Counted from the stretch's first letter, positions 33,940 to 42,351 are shown. The stretch: DNA of 64,000 nt from Variovorax sp. PMC12 (GCF_003019815.1 NZ_CP027773.1:879001-943000), one strand, 5' to 3'. Numbers and translations are program-made. The notes: generated by a model not told the origin, from the letters alone.

Positions 33940-34425
33940 ATGCCAGTGGAAGTTGAAGAAGAACTCGTCGCCTTGCCCGAAGCACTTGAACAGGCGCGCG
34001 CCAAGGCCGCCGAAAGCAATTGGCCCTATGCCGGAGGCGTGGCGCCGCCGGTGGCCTGGGAACTGGTCCGCGGTGGCCAGGCGGTGCTGGTCGACGTGCG
34101 CTCCGGCGAGGAGCGCAAGTTCGTCGGCCATGTGCCCGACAGCCTGCACGTCGCCTGGGCCACGGGCACGGCGCTCACGCGCAATCCGCGCTTCGTGCGC
34201 GAACTGGAAGCCAAGCTGGCAAAGGACGGCGGCAAGGACGCCGTGGTGCTGCTGCTTTGCCGCAGCGGCAAGCGATCGGCGCTGGCAGCCGAAGCAGCGG
34301 CCAAGGCGGGCTTCACGCGGGTGTTCAACGTGCTCGAAGGCTTCGAGGGCGAGATCGACGCGCAGCAGCACCGCGGCGGCTCCGACGGCTGGCGCTTCCA
34401 CGGCCTGCCGTGGGTGCAGGACTGA
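33940..34425 (+). CDS. Rhodanese-like sulfurtransferase
   Basis: This 161-residue single-domain rhodanese has the catalytic cysteine in the loop LLCRSGKRSALAAEAA, followed by FTRVFNVLEGFEGE and a WRFHGLPW ending. Such enzymes move sulfane sulfur through a cysteine persulfide. An N-terminal helix of about 35 residues (MPVEVEEELVALPEALEQAR) precedes the domain. No signal peptide is present. ACAGGAG lies before the ATG. It heads the encapsulin cluster, where it may accept persulfide sulfur mobilised by the cargo desulfurase. Confidence 0.92.
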   Translation: MPVEVEEELVALPEALEQARAKAAESNWPYAGGVAPPVAWELVRGGQAVLVDVRSGEERKFVGHVPDSLHVAWATGTALTRNPRFVRELEAKLAKDGGKDAVVLLLCRSGKRSALAAEAAAKAGFTRVFNVLEGFEGEIDAQQHRGGSDGWRFHGLPWVQD

Positions 34426-34467
34426 TCTCGCATCGAACAGACAGACATCCACGGGAGAACATTGCAC

Positions 34468-35385
34468 ATGGCCCATTTCGAAGTGAGCGACATCGTTCGC
34501 GCGTTGCACGGCGTGCGCGACGAATGGCGCGATTCGCAGCGCCGCTCGCGCGAGCCAGGCGCACGCGAGTTTCCGTCGCGCGACGCACTGGCGCAGATCG
34601 TCGAGTCGCTGAAGGGCGCGCTCTTTCCGATGCGGCTCGGCCCGCCGGACCTGCGCCATGAGAGCGAGGATTTCTACGTCGGCCACACGCTCGACGCCGC
34701 CCTGCAGGCGCTGCTGGTGCAGGCGCGGCTGGAGCTGAACTTCAACGCGCGCCACGAGCCGCGTCCCGCCAGCGATATCGACGACTCGGCCACCGACGCC
34801 ATACGCCGCTTTGCCACCGCCTTGCCGGGCCTGCGCCGCCTGCTCGACAGCGACGTGCTCGCCGCCTACCAGGGCGACCCAGCGGCGCGTAGCGTCGACG
34901 AGGTGCTGCTGTGCTATCCGGGCGTGCTGGCGATGATTCACCATCGCCTCGCGCACGAGCTCTACAAGCTCGGGCTGCCGCTGCTGGCGCGCATCGTGGC
35001 CGAACTCGCGCACGGGCAGACCGGCATCGACATCCATCCCGGTGCGCAAATCGACGCGGGTTTCTTCATCGACCACGGCACGGGCGTGGTGATCGGCGAG
35101 ACGGCGGTCATCGGCAAGCGGGTGCGGCTCTACCAGGCGGTCACGCTCGGTGCCAAGCGCTTTCCGACGGACGCCGAAGGCAACCTGCAGAAGGGTCTTC
35201 CAAGGCATCCGGTGGTGGAAGACGACGTGGTCATCTACGCGGGCGCAACCATCCTCGGGCGCGTCACGCTCGGCAAGGGCGCCGTCATCGGCGGCAATGT
35301 GTGGATCACCGACGACGTGCCGGCGGGCGCGAGCGTCACGCAGGCCAGCCTGCAGAACGCGCCCAAGGCAGGTGGTGCAGCATGA
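34468..35385 (+). CDS. epsC: Serine O-acetyltransferase (EpsC type)
   Basis: This 305-residue enzyme makes O-acetylserine, the acceptor for sulfide in cysteine synthesis. The C-terminal left-handed beta-helix has hexapeptide repeats (IDIHPGAQIDAGFFIDHG, VVIGETAVIGKRVRLYQ, VIYAGATILGRVTLGKG), and the catalytic His lies in IHPGA. The 180-residue N-terminal helical part is typical of EpsC. ATG 34468 is preferred over a TTG at 34462. Its stop overlaps the XRE gene in ATGA. Placement beside a cysteine desulfurase links cysteine supply with sulfur extraction. Confidence 0.93.
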   Translation: MAHFEVSDIVRALHGVRDEWRDSQRRSREPGAREFPSRDALAQIVESLKGALFPMRLGPPDLRHESEDFYVGHTLDAALQALLVQARLELNFNARHEPRPASDIDDSATDAIRRFATALPGLRRLLDSDVLAAYQGDPAARSVDEVLLCYPGVLAMIHHRLAHELYKLGLPLLARIVAELAHGQTGIDIHPGAQIDAGFFIDHGTGVVIGETAVIGKRVRLYQAVTLGAKRFPTDAEGNLQKGLPRHPVVEDDVVIYAGATILGRVTLGKGAVIGGNVWITDDVPAGASVTQASLQNAPKAGGAA

Positions 35386-35651
35386 AAGCATTCGTCGAAG
35401 ACTTCGGCGTCACCATTCGCCAGTTGCGCGAGGGCAAGGGCTGGTCGCAGGAGGAACTCGCGGAGCGTTCCGATCTGAACCGCTCCTACGTGGGCGAGAT
35501 CGAACGCGGGCGCGTCATTCCGTCGATCGTCACCGCGCAGAAGCTGGCCACCGCGCTGGGCATCAACATGGTCGGCCTGCTCATGCGCTGCGAGCAGCTG
35601 GAGCAGTCGCGCCTTGCGCGAAGGATCAACTTGGCGGCTATAGCCTGTTGA
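35382..35651 (+). CDS. XRE-family transcriptional regulator
   Basis: This 89-residue protein is almost only a lambda-repressor-like helix-turn-helix: VTIRQLREGKGWSQEELAE, then LNRSYVGEIERGRVIP and AQKLATALGINM. Two cysteines (LLMRCEQLE and the C-terminal Cys89) could give redox or sulfur sensing, which is inferred. It overlaps epsC by 4 bp, and its stop codon lies inside a long stem-loop preceding the encapsulin gene. Small XRE proteins of this sort usually control their own operon. Confidence 0.88.
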   Translation: MKAFVEDFGVTIRQLREGKGWSQEELAERSDLNRSYVGEIERGRVIPSIVTAQKLATALGINMVGLLMRCEQLEQSRLARRINLAAIAC

Positions 35652-35698
35652 GGGAAAACCCGTGGGCGCCGGACACTGGCGTCCACTTTTTCCTCAAC
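35647..35698 (+). other. Long stem-loop between the XRE and encapsulin genes
   Basis: GTTGAGGGAAAA (35647-35658) pairs with TTTTTCCTCAAC (35687-35698), and GTGGGCGCC (35662-35670) pairs with GGCGTCCAC (35678-35686). Two pairs are G-U in RNA. A CCC bulge (35659-35661) separates the stems and the loop is seven bases. About 21 base pairs in total cover the XRE stop codon. No T run follows, so it is not a standard terminator. It ends 17 bases before the shell ATG. Confidence 0.75.
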
Positions 35699-35715
35699 CC
35701 ACGGAGCCCTGATCC

Positions 35716-36648
35716 ATGAGCGCAACAGTTGGTGGTACGACCGCCCTTGGCGACAACGCCGCAAGACAGCTAGCCAATGCCACCAAGACGGTACCTCAGC
35801 TCGAGACCATCAGCCCGCGCTGGCTGACGCACCTGCTGCAATGGGTGCCGGTGGAGGCGGGCATCTACCGCGTCAACAAGGTCAAGAACCCCGAGTCGAT
35901 CAAGGTCACCTGCACCTCGCGCGAAGAAGAAAACCAGCTGCCGCGCACCTTCGTGGACTACGAAGAGAACCCGCGCGAGCACTACCTCAATGCCGTGAGC
36001 ACCGTGCTCGACGTGCACACCCGCATCTCCGACCTCTACAGCAGTCCGCACGACCAGATCAAGGAGCAGCTGCGCCTGACGATCGAGACGATCAAGGAGA
36101 ACCAGGAGAGCGAGCTCATCAACAACCCCGACTACGGCCTGCTGGCCCAGGTGACGGAAGAGCAGCGCATCTTCCCGCTGACCGGCGCACCCACGCCCGA
36201 CGACCTCGACGAACTGCTGACCAAAGTGTGGAAGGAGCCCGCCTTCTTCCTCACGCACCCGCTGGCCATTGCCGCCTTCGGGCGCGAAGCCACGCGCCGC
36301 GGTACGCCGCCGCCGACGGTGAGCCTGTTCGGTTCGCAGTTCATCACCTGGCGCGGCATTCCGCTGATTCCGTCGAACAAGGTGCCGGTGGCCGACGGCA
36401 AGAGCAAGATCCTGCTGCTGCGCGTGGGCGACAAGCGCCAGGGCGTGGTGGGCCTCTTCCAGCCGGGGCTGTCTGGCGAGCAGGGTCCGGGGCTGTCGGT
36501 GCGCTTCATGGGCATCAACAACCATGCGATCGCGTCTTACCTGATCTCTCTGTACTGCTCGCTCGCGGTGTTGACCACCGACGCGCTGGCGGTGCTCGAC
36601 GACGTCGAGATCGGCAAGTACCACGACTATCCCGACACCTACAAGTAA
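35716..36648 (+). CDS. Family 2A encapsulin shell protein
   Basis: This 310-residue HK97-fold protein self-assembles into a protein nanocompartment. Family 2A features are the N-terminal ARQLANATKTVPQLETISPR, LLQWVPVEAGIYRVNKVK, the FGSQFITWRGIPLIPSNKVP segment and the C-terminal LDDVEIGKYHDYPDTYK. There is no cyclic-nucleotide-binding insertion, which separates it from family 2B. The downstream gene, six bases away, encodes its cargo cysteine desulfurase. Known relatives (SrpI of Synechococcus and the Acinetobacter shell) enclose such a desulfurase and are linked to sulfur storage. It is cytoplasmic. Confidence 0.95.
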   Translation: MSATVGGTTALGDNAARQLANATKTVPQLETISPRWLTHLLQWVPVEAGIYRVNKVKNPESIKVTCTSREEENQLPRTFVDYEENPREHYLNAVSTVLDVHTRISDLYSSPHDQIKEQLRLTIETIKENQESELINNPDYGLLAQVTEEQRIFPLTGAPTPDDLDELLTKVWKEPAFFLTHPLAIAAFGREATRRGTPPPTVSLFGSQFITWRGIPLIPSNKVPVADGKSKILLLRVGDKRQGVVGLFQPGLSGEQGPGLSVRFMGINNHAIASYLISLYCSLAVLTTDALAVLDDVEIGKYHDYPDTYK

Positions 36649-36654
36649 GCCGCT

Positions 36655-38550
36655 GTGAGCAGCACTCCATCGATTCCGGGCGAGGCGCCGTTCGACCCGG
36701 CCATCCTCGCGCGCATGGCCAGCGCCATGTTCTCCGAGGTGCCGGGCGCGCAGTTTCCCGCCAACGTCGCGCCGCCGGGCTCGCCGCTGGTGAGCCCCGC
36801 GGGCTTCGGGCCGAGCGTGCCGGGCACCCCGATTCCGCAGGGGCATATTCCGGGCGCCAACCTGGTGCCGGCATCGCCCACGCAGTTGCCGTCGCTTGCC
36901 AATCGCGCGCCTGCCTTGCTGCCGCATGCGGTGGCGGGCAACGGCGTGCCGGACAGCGTGCTGTCGGTGGCGCCGGCTTTCGAGCCGCGCTCGGGCGGCT
37001 CGGTGCTGGGCGTGCCGCAGCAGGTGAATGCGCCTTCGGCACCGCAGCCGGCAGCGTCGCCGTTCTACTTCGTGGGCAACAGCTTCGGGCATCCTTCCGC
37101 TGGCGCCACGCAGGGCATTGCAATTCACGATCCGTTCGCTGGCCTTGAAATGCCGCAACCGGCTGCGCCGGTTTCGCCGCCGAGCCCGTCGATGGCGCCC
37201 GCCGGTCGCGACGCACAGTTCTATTTCGTCGATGCGGTGCGCCTGCCCAACGGCTTCGTCACGCCGGCCAAGCCCGATCCGCGCGGCCCTGACGCCGTGC
37301 CACTGGCGGGCAGCGGCCAGCATCCGCCGTTCGACGTCCATGCCGTGCGGCGAGACTTTCCGATCCTCAAGGAGCGGGTGAACGGCAAGCAGCTCGTGTG
37401 GTTCGACAACGCGGCCACCACGCACAAGCCGCAGTCTGTCATCGACCGCATCGCGTATTTCTACGAGCACGAGAACTCGAACATCCATCGTGCCGCCCAT
37501 GAACTGGCCGCGCGCGCAACCGACGCCTATGAAGGTGCGCGCGAACGCGTTCGCAAGTTCATCAACGCGCCGGAAGTTGAAGAGGTGATCTTCGTGCGCG
37601 GCACCACCGAGGCCATCAACCTCGTGGCCAAGAGCTGGGGCGGGCAGCACGTGGGCGAGGGCGACGAGATCATCGTCTCCAACCTCGAACATCACGCCAA
37701 CATAGTGCCTTGGCAGCAGCTAGCCGCGGCCAAGGGCGCGAAGCTGCGCGTGATTCCGGTGGACGATTCGGGCCAGGTGCTGCTCGACGAATACCGCAAG
37801 CTGCTCAACGACCGCACGAAGATCGTGGCCGTCACGCAGGTGTCGAATGCGCTGGGCACGGTGGTGCCTGTGAAGGAGATCGTTGAATTGGCGCACCGCG
37901 CGGGTGCCAGGGCGCTGGTCGACGGCGCGCAGTCGGTATCGCACATGCGCGTGGACGTGCAGGACATCGGCGCCGATTTCTTCGTCTTCTCCGGCCACAA
38001 GGTGTTCGGTCCGACCGGCATCGGCGTGGTCTGGGGCAAGCGTGAAGTGCTCGAAGACATGCCTCCGTGGCAGGGCGGCGGCAACATGATTGCCGACGTG
38101 ACCTTCGAGAAAACCGTGTTCCAGCCGATCCCGAACAAGTTCGAGGCCGGCACCGGCAACATCGCCGACGCGGTGGGCCTGGGCGCGGCGATCGACTACG
38201 TCAACAAGGTCGGCATCGAGAACATCGCGCGCTATGAGCATGACCTGCTGGTGTACGGCATGGCGCAGCTCGGCGCGATCCCTGGCGTGCGGCTGATCGG
38301 CACGGCGGCCGACAAGGCCAGCGTGATGTCCTTCGTGCTCGACGGGTACGCCACCGAGGAAGTGGGCCATGCGCTGAACGACGAAGGAATCGCGGTGCGC
38401 ACCGGCCACCACTGCGCGCAGCCGATCCTGCGGCGCTTCGGCGTCGAGACCACGGTGCGGCCGTCGCTGGCGTTCTACAACACCTTCGACGAGATCGATC
38501 GGCTGGTGGCTGTGGTGCGGCGGCTGGCGGGGCAGCGGCGGGCAGGGTAG
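36655..38550 (+). CDS. Encapsulin cargo cysteine desulfurase
   Basis: This 631-residue protein has a disordered Pro/Ala/Gly-rich N-terminal region (1 to about 228) for loading into the shell and a SufS-type desulfurase (about 229-631). The PLP lysine is Lys449 in FFVFSGHKVFGPTG and the catalytic cysteine is Cys587 in VRTGHHCAQP. In the disordered part a short motif recurs: FYFV at 137-140 and again at 189-192, each in a hydrophobic patch that may be a docking site. The start is GTG at 36655, six bases after the shell stop, so translation is probably coupled. It takes sulfur from cysteine to give alanine and persulfide. Confidence 0.95.
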   Translation: MSSTPSIPGEAPFDPAILARMASAMFSEVPGAQFPANVAPPGSPLVSPAGFGPSVPGTPIPQGHIPGANLVPASPTQLPSLANRAPALLPHAVAGNGVPDSVLSVAPAFEPRSGGSVLGVPQQVNAPSAPQPAASPFYFVGNSFGHPSAGATQGIAIHDPFAGLEMPQPAAPVSPPSPSMAPAGRDAQFYFVDAVRLPNGFVTPAKPDPRGPDAVPLAGSGQHPPFDVHAVRRDFPILKERVNGKQLVWFDNAATTHKPQSVIDRIAYFYEHENSNIHRAAHELAARATDAYEGARERVRKFINAPEVEEVIFVRGTTEAINLVAKSWGGQHVGEGDEIIVSNLEHHANIVPWQQLAAAKGAKLRVIPVDDSGQVLLDEYRKLLNDRTKIVAVTQVSNALGTVVPVKEIVELAHRAGARALVDGAQSVSHMRVDVQDIGADFFVFSGHKVFGPTGIGVVWGKREVLEDMPPWQGGGNMIADVTFEKTVFQPIPNKFEAGTGNIADAVGLGAAIDYVNKVGIENIARYEHDLLVYGMAQLGAIPGVRLIGTAADKASVMSFVLDGYATEEVGHALNDEGIAVRTGHHCAQPILRRFGVETTVRPSLAFYNTFDEIDRLVAVVRRLAGQRRAG

Positions 38551-38555
38551 GTTCG

Positions 38556-39563
38556 TCAGGGCGTCGGCGCGAGGTGGCGGGTGAAGAAAGCCGTCACCTC
38601 GGCGTTGAAGGCCGCATGAAAAGCCGTGCGATCGAAGCCGGGCGCATCGCGGCAGATCTCGGACTTCGCTTCGATCTGCGCTGGCGGGCACGGCGCAAGG
38701 AAGCCGAAGTGCTCGGCTTTCTCGGCCACGCGCCATTCGGGCGCCACGGGCAGGTTGCGGCGGACCGCCGCCACGCTGTCGGGCGTGACGCCGTCGCCGC
38801 CGTAGGCCGAGGCCCAGAGCAGGATCGGGATCTTCACGTCCTTCAGGTCATCGGCGTCGAAGACCATGCTGAGCGGGTCGGCGATCACAGCGGCCTTGAT
38901 GCGGGCGTCGTGGGCCAGCGGCGACGCGAGCAGTTCCTGGAATCTCCGGCGCATCAGCGCGCATGCCGGGCTTTGCAGGTCTTTGGCGCAGGGCGATGAG
39001 GGCAGGGGCGGGAGGCGCTCGAAATCGGGACGTGCGCCGGCGAGCACGAGGCCCGTGTAGCCGCCCCTGGAAAAGCCGTAGAAGCCGATCCGGTCGGACG
39101 CGATCCGGTCATGCGAGGGCCATTGCCTGAGCATGTGGTCGATCAGCCGCTTGATGTCGGTCGTTCTCGTCGCCAGGGCCGAGATCCTGTCGTCCGGGCT
39201 GCCGCGAATCTGGAAGTTGTCTTCCGAATGGCTGATGGCGGCGACCACGAAGCCCGCGTCGGCCAGCGCCTGGGCGGTGTCGTGGTGGCCGAGGAAAGAG
39301 CCCCCATACCCGTGCGACAGCACGATCAGCGGGAGCTGGGCGCCGGGCACGAGCGGGCAATCCCGCACGCCGCGGATCGTGGTCCGGCCGAGCTGGATGT
39401 CGCCGGCCGGCGCGGCGCAGGGTGTCCACACGGCGCCGCGCATTGCCGGGCCCTCGCGGTCGGCGGGTATCTCGAGGGTGCTGAAGCCGGCGGCCTGCGC
39501 GAGCGCGGCCGAGAGACAGGCGGCCGCGAGGCCGAAGGAGCGCAGATGGCGAAGGAGATGCAT
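38556..39563 (-). CDS. Exported alpha/beta hydrolase
   Basis: This 335-residue protein has a signal peptide ending AALAQA and a hydrolase core resembling platelet-activating-factor acetylhydrolase or dienelactone hydrolase relatives. LPLIVLSHGYGGSFLGHHDT supplies the oxyanion hole, GFYGFSRGGYTG the nucleophile Ser, and AEHFGFLAPC a likely catalytic His. Four cysteines near CAKDLQSPAC and CPPAQIEAKSEIC suggest disulfides, fitting a periplasmic enzyme. The substrate is unknown. It converges on the cargo desulfurase gene (5 bp between stops) and is divergent from the halogenase-like gene. Confidence 0.85.
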   Translation of the reverse strand: MHLLRHLRSFGLAAACLSAALAQAAGFSTLEIPADREGPAMRGAVWTPCAAPAGDIQLGRTTIRGVRDCPLVPGAQLPLIVLSHGYGGSFLGHHDTAQALADAGFVVAAISHSEDNFQIRGSPDDRISALATRTTDIKRLIDHMLRQWPSHDRIASDRIGFYGFSRGGYTGLVLAGARPDFERLPPLPSSPCAKDLQSPACALMRRRFQELLASPLAHDARIKAAVIADPLSMVFDADDLKDVKIPILLWASAYGGDGVTPDSVAAVRRNLPVAPEWRVAEKAEHFGFLAPCPPAQIEAKSEICRDAPGFDRTAFHAAFNAEVTAFFTRHLAPTP

Positions 39564-39615
39564 CGCCGCAGTGTGCTGCGCCGTGTCGCAGGCTGCTTAG
39601 CAGACTTTGCGATCT

Positions 39616-39645
39616 TTGCCCGGTTTACGAATGGCGCGCTATGCT
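39616..39645 (+). promoter_or_regulatory. Candidate sigma-70 promoter of the halogenase-like gene
   Basis: TTGCCC (39616-39621) and TATGCT (39640-39645) are separated by 18 bases, in the 117-bp divergent gap and about 36 bases before the ATG at 39681. This is a weak match, offered only because the gap is otherwise featureless. Confidence 0.3.
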
Positions 39646-39680
39646 TGGAGATTGTTAACACTCGTGATGCTTGCCACCGC

Positions 39681-41039
39681 ATGTCCCTGCCTCAAGCTCC
39701 TTTGCCCGCGTCTTCGGCGGCCGACGAATCCTGCGACGTGATGGTCGTCGGCGGTGGCCCCGCCGGATCGACCATTGCCGCGTTGCTGGCCCAGCAGGGC
39801 CGCAAGGTGGTGCTGCTCGAGAAGGCGCATCACCCGCGCTTCCACATCGGCGAATCGCTGTTGCCCGGGAATGTCGAGCTGTTCGAGAAGCTCGGCGTGC
39901 GCGACCAGGTCGACAAGATCGGCATGCCCAAGTTCGGCATCGAGTTCGTCTCGCCCGAGCACGAGCACCGCAGCTATGTCGAATTTGCCGAGGGCTGGGA
40001 CAAGTCGCTCGACTCCGCCTGGCAGGTGCGCCGCTCCGAACTCGATGAGCTGCTGTTCCGCAACGCGGCGACGCGCGGTGCGCAGACGATCGAGGGCTGC
40101 AAGGTGCGCGACGTGGCCTTCGATGCCGACGGCGCCACCGTCAAGGCCGAGATGGACGACGGCGCGAAGCGCAGCTGGCGCGCCCGCTTCGTGGTCGACG
40201 CCACCGGGCGCGACACCCTGCTGGCCAACAAATTCCGCTGCAAGGAGAAGAACCCCGACCACAACAGCACGGCCGTGTTCGGGCACTTCGCCAACGCCGA
40301 GCGGCTCGAGGGCAAGAAGGAAGGCAACATCAGCATCTGCTGGTTTCCGCACGGCTGGTTCTGGTTCATTCCGCTGGCCGACGGCACCACCAGCGTGGGC
40401 GCGGTCTGCTGGCCGTACTACCTGAAGACACGCGACAAGCCGCTGAAGGACTTCTTCTACGACACCATCGCGCTGTGCCCGGCGCTGCAGGAGCGGCTTC
40501 AGCACGCCACGCTGGTCGACGACGCGGTGCATGCCACGGGCAATTTCTCCTACTCCAGCACGCACGCCACCGGCGACCGCTACCTGATGCTGGGAGACGC
40601 CTTCACCTTCATCGACCCGATGTTCTCGTCTGGCGTGTACCTGGCCATGCACAGCGCCTTCGACGGCGCCAAGCTGGTGGCGACCGCGCTCGACCAGCCG
40701 GCCCAACTGGCGGCGGCGCGCCGGGGCTTCGAGGCCATGATGCGCAAGGGCCCGAGCGAGTATTCGTGGTTCATCTACCGCGTGACCAACCCGACCATCC
40801 GAGACATGTTCATGCACCCCGGCAACCCGTTCCGGGTGAAGGAGGCGTTGATGTCGCTGCTGGCCGGCGACATCTACAACGGCACGCCGATGTGGAACGC
40901 GCTGCGCATGTTCAAGGTGCTGTACTACGGCATCTCGATTGCCAACTTCCGGCGCACCTGGGCGGGCTGGAAGCGCCACCGCTTCAACACCCGCGACATG
41001 GGGATGTTGAAGGGCGAGACCATTCTCAAGTCGGAATAG
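39681..41039 (+). CDS. FAD-dependent oxidoreductase, flavin-halogenase-like
   Basis: This 452-residue protein has an FAD-binding loop (VMVVGGGPAGSTIAALL, about 20-36) and HHPRFHIGESLLPGN, shared with flavin-dependent halogenases. Trp226 to Pro231 reads WFWFIP, the WxWxIP motif that blocks monooxygenation in halogenases, and FIDPMFSSG (310-318) matches the halogenase motif F-x-x-P-x-x-S-x-G. Lys84 in GMPKFGIEF is in about the right place for the catalytic lysine. Activity is not proven; relatives in many proteobacteria are annotated only as oxidoreductases. It overlaps the end of the HipA-family gene by 14 bp. Confidence 0.82.
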   Translation: MSLPQAPLPASSAADESCDVMVVGGGPAGSTIAALLAQQGRKVVLLEKAHHPRFHIGESLLPGNVELFEKLGVRDQVDKIGMPKFGIEFVSPEHEHRSYVEFAEGWDKSLDSAWQVRRSELDELLFRNAATRGAQTIEGCKVRDVAFDADGATVKAEMDDGAKRSWRARFVVDATGRDTLLANKFRCKEKNPDHNSTAVFGHFANAERLEGKKEGNISICWFPHGWFWFIPLADGTTSVGAVCWPYYLKTRDKPLKDFFYDTIALCPALQERLQHATLVDDAVHATGNFSYSSTHATGDRYLMLGDAFTFIDPMFSSGVYLAMHSAFDGAKLVATALDQPAQLAAARRGFEAMMRKGPSEYSWFIYRVTNPTIRDMFMHPGNPFRVKEALMSLLAGDIYNGTPMWNALRMFKVLYYGISIANFRRTWAGWKRHRFNTRDMGMLKGETILKSE

Positions 41040-42339
41040 CCTGCGCGTTTTTCCGGGCGATGGCGCGGAATGGCGCCGTGATTCGCTCGTCCGCGTCGAC
41101 CGTCCGCCAGAACACGCTGGCAAGCTGGCGTGCCGCCTGCCATTCCCCCAGCGTCTCGACGGTCGGTGCCAGGTCGCCGGCCGCCAGGTCGCGCGGCGGC
41201 AGTTCGCCGCTGGTGGGTGCATAGAGCGTCGGCAACACGTCGTATGCGGGCGCCAGCCGCCAAGCGCCGTTCTCTATGAGCAGCGAGATGTTGCCGTAGT
41301 GTCGATCGGTGTTGCCGATGAGCCGGCCAAAGGCCTCAAGGAAGCGCAGCGTTTGGGCATCGTCTGCGCGCAACAGCCCGCGCGAAACCATGCGATTCGC
41401 AGTGGCGGCCCAGTTGTCGATCTTTCCGATGTGCTGCGCGTCGTATGCCATCAGCGAAACCATTGCGATCCGGCCCCGAGCGGTCCGGTCGAAGCGCTCG
41501 ACTTCCAGGAAGACGCGGCCCGCCTCGATGAACAGGCGAGTGGTGGCCGCCGCCACGCCGGCCTCTTGTAGCGTGCGCAGCGCCAGGTGCTCGCACACGA
41601 GCAGGTCGCGCGAACGCCTGTCCGCCGGCGAAGCGCCGGATGGGGAGAACTTGACGATCACTTGCCGCCCGTCGCGCACGGTGCAGAACTTGGGCTGTTC
41701 GCCGCCGGCCGATGAGCCCGGCAATGTGCCTTGCATGGCGCTGTCCGCCATGGCGGGGTAGTCGGTGGGGGACACCTGTGGCGCTGGCCGCGCGGCAATC
41801 GACTGGAATCGTCGGAACGACTTCCCGCCGACGACCAGGTTGCCCGGCAGATCCTCGCCGCAGAGCGCCAGCGCTTGAAGCACGTCGTCATCGCGCCAGT
41901 GGTCTGGGTTGGCGGGCAGGCCGAGTTCCGGGTGGCCGTGTGCAAAGGCGCGGCCTATGAATCCCTGGGGCCGCATGTCGGCCAGGAACCATGGCAGCCC
42001 GTCATGCAGCGCGCTCGGCCCTTCTTCCTCATCCATCCAGCAGCGGCCACCTTGCAACGGCACGATGCGGCCGAACGGTGCGGCATCGCCATTCGCGTCG
42101 ACCTTGATGACCGGGACTTCCGCGCCGACGCGCTCGACATGCCGGGGTGCGACATACATCTGCGAGCGCGCGGCACCCACCTTCAGGATGCTGGCGTCGC
42201 GCAAAAGAGGTGCCAGCGTTCTCGAGACTGTCGGCTGGCTTACGCGAAGCCGCGCCTGAATGTCGGCGCTGGAGGCGGCGCCCTGCGATCGGATGAATGC
42301 AAGCGCAGTCTCGGCAAGGGTCGCGGGGGTAGGGGGCAT
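41026..42339 (-). CDS. HipA-family Ser/Thr kinase with N-terminal HTH (YjjJ/HipH type)
   Basis: This 437-residue protein begins with a winged helix (ALAFIRSQGAASSADIQARL, LRVSQPTVSRTLAPLL, to about residue 60), followed by a HipA kinase. Kinase elements are the Ser-rich loop PGSSAGGEQPKF, Lys in VIVKFSP, catalytic GNTDRHYGN and metal-binding APAYDVLPT. HipA toxins phosphorylate translation factors such as aminoacyl-tRNA synthetases. No separate hipB gene is adjacent; the DNA-binding part is fused, as in Escherichia coli YjjJ. AT-rich repeats upstream may be its own operator. Confidence 0.88.
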   Translation of the reverse strand: MPPTPATLAETALAFIRSQGAASSADIQARLRVSQPTVSRTLAPLLRDASILKVGAARSQMYVAPRHVERVGAEVPVIKVDANGDAAPFGRIVPLQGGRCWMDEEEGPSALHDGLPWFLADMRPQGFIGRAFAHGHPELGLPANPDHWRDDDVLQALALCGEDLPGNLVVGGKSFRRFQSIAARPAPQVSPTDYPAMADSAMQGTLPGSSAGGEQPKFCTVRDGRQVIVKFSPSGASPADRRSRDLLVCEHLALRTLQEAGVAAATTRLFIEAGRVFLEVERFDRTARGRIAMVSLMAYDAQHIGKIDNWAATANRMVSRGLLRADDAQTLRFLEAFGRLIGNTDRHYGNISLLIENGAWRLAPAYDVLPTLYAPTSGELPPRDLAAGDLAPTVETLGEWQAARQLASVFWRTVDADERITAPFRAIARKNAQAIPT

Positions 42340-42351
42340 TGAATACCAATG

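Noticed and set aside
35647..35698. Stem-loop considered as an intrinsic terminator
   Set aside because: No T run follows the right arm; the shell ATG comes 17 bases later in the same orientation.
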